64,000 nt of DNA from Microplitis mediator. Lineage: Eukaryota > Arthropoda > Insecta > Hymenoptera > Braconidae. Location: positions 18,411,275 through 18,475,274 of the forward strand of contig NC_079975.1 in the NCBI RefSeq assembly GCF_029852145.1. The letters are read 5' to 3'. Positions 31,801-44,520 of this stretch are shown here, piece after piece. The notes under the pieces were generated by a model. The model saw nothing but the letters and a program-made list of their open reading frames with translations, did no database searches and had not been told where the DNA came from. The position numbers were made by a program, and so were the translations under genes. The first letter of the stretch is position 1. Every line of letters begins with the position of its first letter.

Positions 31801-34800
31801 AAATTTTTTTTAAATTTTATTTTATGAATTCCTTCGATTGTTGGAAACAATATTCAAGTCCATTGATATAATAGCTTCATTCAAGAGAAGACTTATTACG
31901 ATGAAATTATCTTTATAACCACACCCACAATTTTTTTTTTTTTTTTTTCTTAATTTGTTATAAGGGAAACGTTTAAAATATTTAATTTAGTCATAAGTAT
32001 TTAAAAAAAAAATTCATTTATATTTAATGTTTGCGTGTACTAAAGAACTGCTATTGCAAAACAAAATTTTTAATTTACTGTAAAATAAACTTTTATTATT
32101 TTTAATTCGTTTGAAAAATTTTAATTAACACTTTATGAGAATAAAAATCACGAATGAAAATTTAAATTATGTTGTTGATTTAACGAAATATAATTAATGA
32201 AAAACAGTCGTTTTTTCGTTAAATTTTTTTGTCGTACTAAAAACTCGCTTCGACAAACTGTTTTAAGAGGATGTCACTGAATTTTTTTTAGCTATGAAAG
32301 AATGTTATTTCATATGGAAATACATATCAAAGAGAAAAATTGTCTTTTCACAAGTAAAGTTTATGCTACACTCACTCATGACGTCATATCCGAAGAAAGG
32401 TAATCGATAGAGCACATCTGTCTTTTTCTCCCTTTTTATTTTTTGCCCCTTTCTCAGTTGCTCTCACTTCCTCACTTTCGCTCTATTTCCAGCTTCTATC
32501 ATAATTTATTTTATAATAAAAGATACATCATAATCTCATCAGAAAAATATACATAGTAAATTTGTTCATTTCTTTATGATGTACCATTTAAGATAAATAG
32601 TCGATTGGATTCTCATCTATACTCATAACTGATTTATTTGTTAAAATACTTGTCTTTCTAAATTGACTTAAATTTCCGATAACAAAGTATTTTGAATTGC
32701 AAAATGATCGATGTATCATTGTATAACTAAAATAGCGTACGAATAATTTAAAAAAAAGGGAATTTGATTTTTAACTAACTATAGTTAAAACTGAATAATT
32801 AAGAAAAAAAAAGGAAACATCAATATCAGTCTGACTTTTAAAAGCCGATTTTTCAACAGATATCGACATTTTGTATTCTCGGGAAGAAGTGCTGACTTTA
32901 TCTTCGAATTTATGTGTTGTCATTGTTTGTTTTTAATTAGCTCTTAATTTTGGTAAACTCTCTTAATTACTAAAAATTTCTTAGGAAATTAGTCTAAATT
33001 TTCAGATGGTATCTGATTGTTTGTAAATGTTTGTATGTACTTACGTACGTATATAAACATTCTAGAATTTTTTATAAAATTGACTGATTGAGATCTTTAA
33101 TACACTATTCGAAGGAATTCATCAAAATTTATATCCTGCAAAAATTTGAGCTTAATCGGTCTAGTATAGTTAACAAGTTATTCTCAAAAATAATATATAG
33201 GGGAGGGAGGGGCAAAACGGGGTACTCAAGGAAAAACCAAGGCTTCGAGGACTCAAATACACTAAATCTTTTTTTTAATGATATTCTAAGAAAATATAAA
33301 AAATTATGTTATCGTTAAAAAAAAAATCTGAAAACCGTCTGACCCTGCTGGCCAGCCCCAAAACTTCCCGCTGTTTTCGAGCTCAGGGAACTCGGAAATA
33401 TTATTACTTGTAAATTTTTTAGCTCGAAGAGCTCAAAAATTTGTTAGGCCGGTAAAATATACCTTCACTGTAAAATTATAATTTTTGTCTGACGATATCT
33501 TTGTTTGGAATGAACCGATTTGAACGTTCTTGGTGTCAATCGAAAGGGCTCAAGAAAAATTAAAACTGAACACATTTTAAGACGAATCGGGCAAGTGGTT
33601 TATACGCAAAAAACCAAAAACAAAAAAAATTTTTAATTTTTATTCTTCGTATAACTCGTAAACTACATGACCGATCTACCTCAAAATCTAATCAATTCTA
33701 AGTTTTGGTGAGCCCTTTCGATTGCCACCAAGTACGTTCAAATCGGTTGATTCGTTCCAGAGATATCGTCGGACAAAAAAATGTTCACACACACACACAC
33801 ACACACACGGACGTCTATCCGGGAATAGTGAGAATAGCTTCCTAGGACTTCAAAACGTTGAAATCTGATGAAAACTCGATTTTCGAAAATCGGACCGAAA
33901 CCAATAACTTTCCTTTTTTTGAAAATTTGCAATTTTTTTAGCGGGAAGTTAAAAATTTTTCATTTTTGCAGGCAAAATGGGGTACCCCCTAGAAAGGGTA
34001 AAAAAAAATAAAATTCTGGATTTTAAATGAATTTGATTAAGTTAAATATTTTTGTAAGTAATTTAGGCCCCCCTACAAGAAAAAAAAATATTTTACGTGA
34101 TTATTGGATACAAAAGAAGAAAAACAAATTTTTAATAGTTTTTATCATAAAACAAGTCATTAATTTTTTCAACTGACAATTGACTTTTGAAAAAGTTTAA
34201 CAAAAAAAAAATTCAAAATAACGCTCATAATTATATTTACAAAAGTGATATCGGAATGTTTAAAAACCATTTAAAATATAAAATTTTTTTTTATCAAATT
34301 TTGTAACCCCGTTTTGCCTAACCTACCCCCTCCCCCCTATTTACAAATGATTTTTTCGGATAACTTTAAAACTATTTGACAGATTAATTTCAGAATCTAA
34401 TCAGTAGTAAAATTCTAAAAACCTCATCGAATAACGCATTGACCATTAAAATCGGATAATTTGGTTGAGAAATATCATTATCGAAAAATTTTCGATAATG
34501 CTAAAATTGCTGATTGACATTTGAAATGTTAATTAGCTCTAAATCCAAAACAGTCACGTCAAGTATCGCATTAAGTATGTAAGAAAATTGGTTGATTTTT
34601 TCTGAATAACTCGTAATTTCTCAAATGTTTCAACAATTTCAGTGGAGTTTCTCTAAATTTGAAAATGAAGGGCTTAAAATTCTTGAAATCAAAGTTACAG
34701 AAAACTCCGTAGTAAACAGCACTTCACCCACTTTTTTTTAGATGGTGGGGGGGGGGGGGGGGGTTCAAAGTTCGGAAGTTCAGAAGTTAATGGGATTCTA

Positions 34801-37225
34801 CTGTATATCAGATCTTTGTCTTTACAGTCTTGATTTCTGGATAATTTATCGTAATCAGTTAATTAGTTTAAAAAATATTATCAACGAAAAATTTTTAAAA
34901 TAATTATTTTTTCATTCATCCCTGGAACTTCATTTCTTAATGCTCATTCGATTAACATTTCATTTTACTTTCCATCGAAAAAGTTTTTATTGCTTTCTAT
35001 CTGAATTAATTGATTTCGTCAAGAAAAATCACCGATAAAAATTAAAATTGTTTATTTTTTAAATTATTTTCGATTTCTTGAATTTTTTGAATTTTGGGGC
35101 TTGTCTGCAGGGTCAACCGTTTTCCGGATTCATTTTATTTTTAATTTTAACAGAAAAGTCAAGAACGGTTTCGTTTCTTTCTAAATTCTTTTCAGCAGCG
35201 TTATTCCTTTGAATGTCTAGAAAAACAAGCAACAGGTTAATTAACAATAAGAGGTTTCAACAATGCTCTTTTGAAGCTTTAAAATGCTTTATAATTTTTA
35301 TTTTATTATTTTTTTTTTTTAGATGTATATAGATGGATTATTATATTATTATACTGCCACTATTAATATTATTCAATCTTAGCATAATCTAATAGAGTGG
35401 TATTTTGTACGATCGGTTACTACATCCATTTGTCTTGTCAATTAGCTTTTGGATATTATATATTTTTATAATAGTTGGATTAAGTTTTCTTTCATAATTG
35501 CATCATTCATTTATTATTCATTTTTAAAATTTGCTCATAAATTAGTTTTCTACATCTTTAATTTGCTAGTACACTGACTTAGTCGAATCAAATTTTCAAA
35601 AAATAGAAATGGCAGCTAAAACTTTAATGAAAATAATTATACCTAGTCTTTCATTTTTGACAATGAAAATAAAAAATAAAAAAATTATAAATTCATCAGT
35701 AAAATAAAGTGAATTATATAAATTATAATTGCATCACATGAATAATTTTTAAACTATTGCAAATCAATAATTATTTCATTTTGTAAATTGGAACAAAATA
35801 CAAAAATTTAAAGATGACTTTATATTTTTTTTATAAAATTTGTATTGTCTCAAGGGTTTCAATTTGCCCGACCTTGTACGTATGTATAAACGTTGAAAGA
35901 AAGCTTGAAGTTTTTTTTTTATCTGTTTTTAGGAATGCCCTGAGGGCGTTGTTCAAGAAGAGTCATTCAAAGACATTTATGCAAAGTTCTTTCCACACGG
36001 AAGTGAGTTTAAATTAAATAATTGTTTTTTTCTTTTGTTTTTTTATTGAAAAACAACTATAATAATAAAATAATAATAATAATAATAAAGTGGATTTTAT
36101 AATTTTTTATTACATGCTTAATTATAGATTCTGCCCTTTATGCCCACTACGTGTTCAAAGCTTTCGACGTTAACTGTAACGGGGCCATCAGCTTTAGGGT
36201 AATTGTTCATTATCGTCATATATATGTATAATTATACTACCCTAATTTTGTTAACATTAAGAATATTTTTTTGTAATACGTATCATAAAATTTTAATTAT
36301 ATTAATTGTATTGAAATGTAAAGAAATTATTCTATAGCTTGTTATTACATAGAAAGTAGACGATCTCATGAAAATCTTACTTCAAAGTATGAATTTTAAG
36401 AGGACGCGCAAGAATTCAAAAATTTTTTGAATTTTTTATGTTTGTGACCGACTTTCAAAAATTTATATTCAGAGATAAAATATTTCAGGAGATTATTTAT
36501 TACTTCAAAGGTTTGGAACACCCTGTGTGTAGTAACATTTGTCGTAGCAAAAAAAAAATAGTTTGAAAAAAACAAATACTTAATTTTTGTTTTATATTTA
36601 AAAAATTTTTAAAATTCTTGAGCGACCTCTAAAACTTAAGTTTTCCAGCTCTCAAATTTGATAAATTTTTTTTTTTACCATACATAAACTTTTTAAATAA
36701 TAAGAGAGAAAAAAAATAGAAATTTTTTTTGAGCCACCCTACTATATCTATAAGTGAAGCATAACAAAATTTAAAATTACAAGTAAATAATAACTTTTAA
36801 TTCTTGTCATGTATTTTAGGACCTCCTTGTAACTCTTTCAACGCTACTACGAGGTAGCATTTACGAAAAACTGAGGTGGACATTTAAACTCTATGATATA
36901 AACGGTGATGGATGTATAACTAGAGGTGAACTGGGAGAAGTTGTAACGGCTGTGCATGAACTTATGGGACGAAAACATCCTGCAGAAGAAGAACGAAAAG
37001 CAAAAGAACAATTAGATAGAGTATTTGAAAAACTCGATCTAAATCATGATGGTGTAATTACGATAGAAGAGTTTATCGAAAGCTGCCTTAGAGTAATTAT
37101 TTTCACAAAATTTTCACAAAATCATTTGAAGATCTATTCTTAGAATATATTCTTAAATAAGCAATTATTTATTACAGGACGAAGTGATCACACGGTCTCT
37201 TGCAATGTTTGACTGTGAACTCTGA
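28884..37225 (+). CDS. KChIP (Kv channel-interacting protein), neuronal calcium sensor family
   Basis: Five coding exons in phase: 28884-29048, 35933-36002, 36128-36198, 36820-37092 and 37178-37225, giving 208 aa. KChIPs bind the N-terminus of Shal/Kv4 channels and make their trafficking and gating Ca2+-sensitive. Four EF-hand regions: the first is degenerate (ECPEGVVQEESFKDIYAKFF). Loops follow at residues 92-103 (DVNCNGAISFRD), 128-139 (DINGDGCITRGE) and 175-186 (DLNHDGVITIEE). The last two keep all main ligands; loop 2 has N and S at ligand positions. The C-terminus DEVITRSLAMFDCEL fits the family. The N-terminus MATPPDSPGPEEALFEFES lacks a myristoylation glycine. Intron 1 is 6.9 kb, and other first exons may exist, as is usual for KChIP genes. 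Confidence 0.92.
30610..30938. repeat. Diverged tandem duplication, about 155-bp unit
   Basis: Copies 30610-30764 and 30784-30938 both begin near TAGATACTGATTTTT, share TTATTTTATAAATTC, and end ATAAATCGAATAAGTG. Overall similarity is evident but with many substitutions, so the duplication is old. No function seen. Confidence 0.7.
33197..34342. mobile_element. Inverted-repeat element (GGGGCAAAACGGGGTA ends) with nested insertion
   Basis: The left end near 33197 carries GGGGAGGGAGG and then GGCAAAACGGGGTAC. The right end near 34300-34342 is its imperfect reverse complement (GTAACCCCGTTTTGCC, then CCCCCTCCCCCC). An internal GGCAAAATGGGGTACCCCCT at about 33971 resembles the same terminal motif. 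There is no coding capacity, so a non-autonomous transposon or MITE is likely; the superfamily is unknown. A second element (33362-33950) appears inserted in its left half. Confidence 0.6.
33362..33950. mobile_element. MITE-like element with TIR AACTTCCCGCT
   Basis: 589 bp bounded by the perfect 11-bp inverted repeat AACTTCCCGCT (33362-33372) and AGCGGGAAGTT (33940-33950). The interior has a (CA) microsatellite (33786-33808) followed by GGACGTCTATCCGGG, and paired copies of the phrase around GAACCGATTTGAACGTTCTT (near 33510) and its approximate reverse complement (near 33730). No transposase ORF. It lies inside the larger inverted-repeat element. Confidence 0.65.
36420..36742 (+). repeat. Dispersed repeat related to window start
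   Basis: In KChIP intron 3. It shares with about 240-562 the order TTCTTGAGCGACCTCT, then a purine-rich AGAGAAAAAAAA stretch, then a T run ending in a GAGCCACCCTA or GGGTCACCCTAA terminus. The copies are diverged and the exact ends are uncertain. Confidence 0.5.
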
Positions 37226-40200
37226 TCTCCGGCTAACTTAAATCTTTTAAGATCAACTGATCAACAACCATTATCATCGTTTTCATTATTATCATCATCA
37301 TCGCCCGACGTGTTCACTTTTAAATTTAAAATTGGCACCATTCCGTTACTCTCATCTAATAAAAACTGTTGCCGATTCAATTTATGTTTATTCATGATCA
37401 CTGAATACTACCAAGTTATATATTTCTGTTTTGAAGATCAAAAGTCTTAATTGATTATAATTGTCAATTATTAATAACACCCTGCGTCGAATAAATATTT
37501 TTTTTGTTGTTTTTTAGTTAAAATATAGTAAATATTTACTCTAAAGTACATAGGAAATTTAAAAATCAAATAATATAAATAGAATAATTTAAAAAATATA
37601 ATTCAGGGAGAGCGGTGCAAGGTCACCCTCCATACTAGGGCGAGACGGAATTACCCGCCATAAGTAAAAAATTTAATTTTTTTGTTACCGTTAATTATTA
37701 ATCGTTATAAAAACGATTTAAGAAAGAATAAAAGTTTGTATGAGAGTAATATGAAGTAAGTATGTAATATTTACTGAAAAAAAAAAATATTTTAAAATTA
37801 TTATAAATCATGATAAATTCTTTGATTTTTTTTTTACGAAAAAAAGAATTTATCGTGAAAATTATTGTATAGTTATGTATGAACCACTCTGCTGTGACAA
37901 GTATTGCCCGTGTAAATAAAATTATTCATAGTGAATTTATGAGACATTCTGCAAAGTTGTAAGTGAACACGCGATGTTTTATTAATATATGTGTGACATA
38001 CGAGCTACAAGTTACATAACAAATTTTACTTACATTTTATATAATTAGTTGATATAAACATCCAATGTCATATTTTACATTTTAGTTAAAATCTAAAATT
38101 ACTGTTACAAATAATATTTCACGATTAAATAGCACTACTCGTCTATTTGTATAATATGTTTATTTGATTTACTTTATATAGAAAAAAAAAATTAATATCA
38201 TTATTTTATTGTAATTACTAATGAGTCAATTTTTAAATTAATAAATCTTAAACACTGCCGAAGTAGTAAATAAAAAAAATAAAAAATATCGTCAGTATTG
38301 AAATTTAAGATAAAATAGTCGGAAAAATTTACTTTTACTAATGCAAAAATACAGAATTTGCGACGAATAAACATTTACAATATGAAACAACCCTCGAATC
38401 GTTCTCTATTAGAGGCAGTTAGAGGTTTCTAATTTTTTAACTAAATAAATTATTAAAAACTAATCAATACAATAACGATCTCTTTAATTAATATATTATT
38501 AAATAAATATCGATTGAAAATTGTAAGTAATATGTTATGTGATTTGGGATTTATAATAAAAAATATGATAATATTATGGAACAGTTTGTAGGTATTGTGT
38601 ATATAACTGTTATAAAATGTATTTGCTTTGCTAATGTTCGTCTTATGAAGAAAGATTTCTAACTAATAACAAATGTTCAATAAATACTTATGAATATAAA
38701 TGGAATAAATACGAATGTCTTAACTTTTTAAATAATATGAGATAATATCGTTATTTGTATTATATAAAAATTTATAAATTGTTCATAATGGCCCGTAATT
38801 ATGTCATAGGATACATACATTTTGTAGCATGTTTCATAAATTCAGTATAGTTATATAAATATATATATATATTTTTTTTTTATTACACGGACACATATTA
38901 TATAGATATAATATTTAGAAAATTGTAAGTGAATTCCAGTTGAATAATAATAAAAAAAATTTAAGTAATTGAATATTGATATGTCATAAAAAATACTTTA
39001 TTTACACTACGGAAATATTTCTTAAATTATAACACTTAATTTATTAAGTTAATAACTAATTAATAATTATTAGAAATATCATGCACATTTCATCTATCAT
39101 CATTGATATTTTAGGATTATTGAAACTATGTTCAAATTTTTTTTAATCATTTTTTTTCTTTAAAAACTTTTTACACTTGACAATATAATAAATATTTGTA
39201 TGATAGAGAAATTATAGTGTGATTATGAATTTTAACTTTTTATAATTCATTAAACTACTTAATCATTATTTTTTTTTTTGCCTGCTCTCCCTACAACTCT
39301 CTTTATGGAAAAAAAATTAATAAATAAAAAATAATGATAAAAATTAAATTTTATCGTTAAAAAAAACCAGTGAGTAATAAATTTAAAATAAATAGAATTA
39401 TTTACAATATTCATTGATAAAAAAACTATAGAAAATTTGTCTTACATTTAAAGAAAAAAATAGGTTTTAGAAAAAAAAAAAAGAGAAGTTATGTTTAATA
39501 AAAAAATATACCTTATTCTGCCCATAAAAAATTAAAACTTAATACAAAAAAACTGTTTTAATTTAGAATAATAAACAATAATTAAAAGCAAAATAATAAT
39601 AACTGTTTCAATAAATTTAAATTTAAAAATAAATCAAAGTCGATTATGTTTAAGTCCATGTAGTAATTTGAATGGATGATTGTTTGGAAATAAAAAAAAT
39701 GGCATTGATTTCTTAAATTGATATGTTATATTTTTTAATAATCATCATTCTTTGAAAGTAAAAAAAAAGTTAAATAGAAAAATATTTTTTATTAGTAAAT
39801 TGATGAAAAAATAATTCAAACCGTAATCTTACTTTTCAAGTCCCATCCAAAATTTTATTGATGTGAATCACTAGAAAAATTTGGTAATGGCTACGATCAA
39901 TGGCTCGGTCCCCATGCATGACAATCCTGTAGAGACCGTACATTAACATGAAGAACAGGGTCATGGTTCTATTGCCGTAATTTAAGAACTAGTTTACTTC
40001 ATCAGTCTTTAATAAGATGAAGGACAATGTATAGTCAAAGCATTTAATTCTAACATAAAGTACTCTCGGCCTTTCTCGATGTTTAGTTTTTTTTTTGACA
40101 ACAGTCCATTAAAAAAATAAAAAAAATTACTTTATTACAATTAATTTCCAAGCATCTTAAAGACCATCACAGAAGTTTTTTTTACAAAATAAAATCAAGA

Positions 40201-40340
40201 AATCAATCAATTGGGAATCCACATCTACCGCTGAAGAAAGTTTTACAAAAAAACAGGTGTAAAAATTGAATTGGACGTGATTATTTCATATCAAGCAAAC
40301 TCAATGTGAGCTTATTGAAGATGAACAGAAAATAATAAAA

Positions 40341-40402
<62 letters not shown>

Positions 40403-40522
40403 TGAGTACTATGTTGTTATATTGAAGGAAAATAATAAAAACTAATGTACTGAGCAAATCACTTTTATTATTTTTATTATTTACATATAATGAGTATAGT
40501 AGTATAAATAAATAATCATAAT
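37226..40522. other. Intergenic and 3' UTRs between KChIP and GPATCH1
   Basis: The KChIP 3' UTR starts here and contains a (CAT/ATC) stretch at about 37273-37303 and several AATAAA words, including one near 38682. A less AT-rich patch at about 39880-40080 (CTCGGTCCCCATGCATGACA, GAGACCGTACATTAACATG) has no long frame on either strand. An (AT)26 microsatellite occupies 40349-40400. No gene is supported. Confidence 0.5.
40349..40400. repeat. (AT)26 microsatellite
   Basis: Uninterrupted AT dinucleotide repeat of 52 bp following an A run, 122 bp beyond the GPATCH1 stop codon. Confidence 0.95.
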
Positions 40523-43500
40523 CTAGCGTTCTTTCTTTTGATTTTTTCGTTTTTTCTTTTCTTTATGTTTATACTTTTTTTTTTCTTTTTTTGACTTCTT
40601 AGATTTTATTTTTTCCACCCATTTCAAAGAAACCTCTGAATTATTCAACTTCGTAATTACCTTAGACTTTTGTTTTTCTCTACTGTCAGATGTATCTTCA
40701 ACTTTTGTCGGCTGTTTAGGAAGAACTGGGCCATAAGTGTTAGGTAAATTACTGACTTCTGGTTGAGTAGTTGCACTTGAAGATAAACTTTCAATATCAA
40801 TTACTTGAATTTGTTTGTCTTTATAACCAGCAATAGTTGATTCATTAGAGTCCATATTGTTTTCATTTTTTTTCTGTACAAGTTTTTTAGATGACATTAA
40901 ATCATCAAAATCTAACTTGGCAAAGATACCTCGTGGTGGTGAAGTATTCCTTTTAATATTTAACTCAGTTGCAGACTTTCCAATTAACAATGATTTAACA
41001 GTATTATTATCCACATCTTCAACAAGATCATCTTCAGTTTCAGACTCATCACTGCTACTCAAAAATATTGCTTTGAACAAATCTTTATTTGCTTCAACTT
41101 TACCTAATTGCACAGCAACTAATGAACTCTCTTTAACTTGAGTGTTATCTGCTTTAGTATTCTCATCCTCGTTTGAACTTTGAGTTTTTAATGAGTTTAC
41201 ACTGGCTGTTGCGAAATTAGTTCTATTTAAATTATCTTTTCCAGAAGCTACATCAGATAAAACTCTAAAATTATCATTTTCCTCATGCAATTTATTAAAA
41301 CCGACTTCTAATTCTATATCTGATTTATTTGAAATTGATAAGTTGTTTATTTCACTATCATTACTCGTAACTTTTTTCTCAAACGATTTATCCATTATAA
41401 CAGGTTCTTTAAAGCTTCCAGCAGTGTCAGTAGCTTTTTGATATTTAACCTCATTAGTGTTAAGAATATTAAAAGATTCAAATATTGAATATTTTTTACG
41501 TTTTTGTGGTTCTACTTTCATACTTTTACCAAACGGCTCAGGTATATTTAATTGCTTACAAACAACACTGGCTGGTTGCCAAACTTCAATTGTTCTTGTT
41601 AATTTTCCAAACATATTCATTTTTGCTGCTTTAATCATTTGATCTTCAGGATCTAAATTCGAATTATTCTCCACAGCTTTACTAACAAATTGTTTATCTT
41701 CAGGAACCGATTTTTCTGGTTTTTCAAATGACTGTGCAACTTGAGTAAATTCCTTAAACTCTTCATCTGACGCACATTTACTATGAAAATTCAATAATTT
41801 TTCTTTATCATTAAAATCATTTAAAAATTTTTCAAACCTCTTTTGTTTTTCTGGGTCAGTAAAACTTTTCGTAATGTAATTTTTATCTCCATCTTCATTA
41901 GATTTAAAATCTTCTAAAGTTTCCTCTTGGTTTAATAGACATATTTTTGGTAACTTCTCTGAGCTCTGTATTGTTTCTGTAAAATTTTTAGTACTTCCTT
42001 CAACACCTCCAGATAAAAAATTGGACGTATTCAATTTATCCATCCATGATGGTTTAACTTTTAACTTCTGACTCTCTACAAAATTGACAGTTTTAGAAGT
42101 TTCACTCAGATTTAATATTTCAGTTTTATTAACACTAGATGTAGAAGCATTTGGTGATGCGTCTAATATATTAAATCTATCTTGAGCATTTAGTTCTTGT
42201 CTAAAACAAGATTTTTGTTTATTATCATCTACTTCAACAATAGAAGAAAATCGACTTTTTCTTATTCGGTGAACTGGATTGAAATCTCTTGGTAATAATG
42301 GCGGATCAAAAATTTTTTTTCTTTTCAAACAATTCTTCGCTAAAACAAACCCGTATATACAATTATCTTTTGAAGTATCATATTTTTTTTCATTAGACCG
42401 TCGATTTGTTTTTTTTGTTTCAGAACCAAGTGAAAAATCATAATTAGACATATCTGTTGATGAGTAAATATCTTCATCATCGGCTTCAAAAACACCAACA
42501 CCAAAAGCCTGACCTCGAATTGAAAGTTTCTTATTTTTATCTTTCATTGTAAATGTTGTTGTATCAAAAAGATTCAAGTGATTAGAAAGAACAGATTGTC
42601 GTTCTAATCCACTATACCCGATACCAAAATAATTATCTTTAGGATTACACCTGTTAAATATATAAATAAATTTAAAATTTTTCAAATAAAACATTAGAAA
42701 TAATTATTAAAAGTTTTATTACCTAAAAGGTTCATAATCATCAGGTGCAAATAATATTTCTTCGTCATTATCAGAATTTTCAGAATTACTATCACAAGTA
42801 TTAAGTTCTCGACCAGGTAATGTACATCCATAAACTTTTTTCTTAACATTTTTTTCATAAATTTTTTCTTTTTCTTTTTTAGCTAATCTTGGTCCAACAC
42901 CTTGACCTGGTTTCCAACCCATTTTTTTCAATAAAGTAACACCCATTGTGTAACTAATGATGAATAAAATTAAAATAATTTATTATTAAGATTTTTTAAA
43001 GATTTTTTTAATATAAAAGTGTCTTACGTGACTGGCTTTAATAGCTCTTTGAGTACAGGCACTCCAGGAATAGGTTGGTTAGGATCAGTTTGCTCTCTTC
43101 TTCGTTTTTTTCCTCTCTCAGATCGATCACTAAAATCTACAGTAGCTCGTATACCAGTGGGTGCGATACCAAACTCTCCAGTGTCTTCTTCATCCATAAA
43201 ATCCTGTGGACGTTGTAAAACATTATCAGCTTTAATATTACGTGATGATTTAAATTGTTGTGGCCTCCATCCATCTCTTGTGCCAACACTATTAAAATAT
43301 CCTGCTGAAAAACCACCAGTAAATGCTCCATGAAACCTACGTCTTCCTTGAGCATCTAGAGCATACTGATCCTCTACAGTTATAGGTTTTTTCCTTCGCA
43401 AAGTATCTGTTAGAAAAAATAAATAAATAATAAAATCATTATTTAAAATTTTAATGAAAAACTTAAAATAAAAAAATATTAAGTACAATAAATACCTTCT

Positions 43501-43571
43501 TCCAATTCTTCTAATGCTTCTCCAAATGTTGCAAAATTTTCATCGTCATCATCATCATCACGTTTACTCAT
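40523..43571 (-). CDS. GPATCH1: GPATCH1 (G-patch domain-containing protein 1)
   Basis: Four coding exons on the minus strand: 43496-43571, 43028-43406, 42723-42953 and 40523-42650, in phase, 937 aa (human about 931). A nuclear spliceosome-associated G-patch protein; such proteins activate DEAH-box helicases. The N-terminus MSKRDDDDDDENFATFGEAL leads into the family-specific N-terminal domain (KKPITVEDQYALDAQGRRRF, FHGAFTGGFSAGYFNSVG). The G-patch begins about residue 155 (MGVTLLKKMGWKPGQGVGPR). The long last exon is mostly disordered but keeps the signature KDLFKAIFLSSSDES and ends in a Lys-rich nuclear-localisation-like tail. Head-to-head with tube, 949 bp between the two start codons. Confidence 0.93.
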
Positions 43572-44520
43572 TTTTATTTTTGTTGTTATTTACATGAAAT
43601 ACTTATGAAAATTTTTTCACTAAATTTTAAAACGTCATAAGTAAATAATAAAGTGGACTGTATAAAGGACGTTACACACTAAAAATTTCACACAAAACAT
43701 GTACTCTAACGCCATCTGTGAATTTTATGCTACTTACTGATATTAGAAAAAAAAAATCAAAGAAGGGGAAAAAAAGCTGATCTACATATTCAGAAAATTA
43801 TTTCCGTAAATTAATTGGTACTTTCGTAGCAATTTAGCAAACAAATTTTATCCTAAAATTGCTCGTATAAGCAATTTTGGACAATTAAGGCTAAAATAGA
43901 ATTTTGAATAATTAGAATTTTATTACGTGCACTACTGTACCCTATTAGTACTTAAATTAAAAAATTTTTTGGCCAGCTGATTAGATTAAAAGTTTATTTT
44001 AATTATAAACTTAATATTAAAAAATCGATATTTCTTTAAAAAGTGTTACGTACATCCTGATTAGAATTTGGCGCTGGCCGGATTTGACGGTTGATTTGAA
44101 AGTGGACGTATTGTGTGAACTCATACAATTATAATAATAATTCACACAGCATAAAAATAAATGAACTTAATACTGTATCTAATTAAAGATTGCTTATTAC
44201 GATGCTAAATACTTGCTACATAAGTCACATTTATAGTCAAATGCTTCTATTTTTTAATTTTTATTATAATTACATGTAAGTTTGTCATTCGTCCACATTC
44301 ATAATCAACCGCTCAACTACACCAGCGCCAAACCATCAACCAGGACGTAGTAACACTGTAAGTTATTTTTTTTTTCATCAAGTATGTTTAGTGTTTAGGT
44401 TATTAATATCATGCAAAGTATGTTGATATAATTATTGAACTTTGTAATTCATAATAAAATTAGGCCAACGAATATATATTTATATTTATTTTTTTAAATT
44501 TAATTTATTATAAAAAAATA
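43572..44520. promoter_or_regulatory. Bidirectional upstream region of GPATCH1 and tube
   Basis: 949 bp between two divergent start codons, so both promoters should lie here. A possible noncoding tube exon ends at CGTAGTAACACT with a good donor GTAAGTTA near 44361; its acceptor cannot be fixed with confidence. No TATA box stands out. Confidence 0.45.

Larger units (their letters stand above)
29049..35932 (+). other. KChIP intron 1 (6.9 kb)
   Basis: Mostly AT-rich unique DNA. It holds a diverged tandem duplication (30610-30938), a short GC-richer open patch (about 31468-31535), a CRE palindrome TGACGTCA (32379-32386), a nested inverted-repeat element (33197-34342), and a run of 17 G at 34747-34763. 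Large first introns in channel-modulator genes often contain enhancers or alternative first exons, but none can be proven here. Confidence 0.6.

Noticed and set aside
32379..32386. CRE palindrome TGACGTCA in KChIP intron 1
   Set aside because: A single 8-bp site, with another by chance near 49554; not enough to claim a regulatory element.
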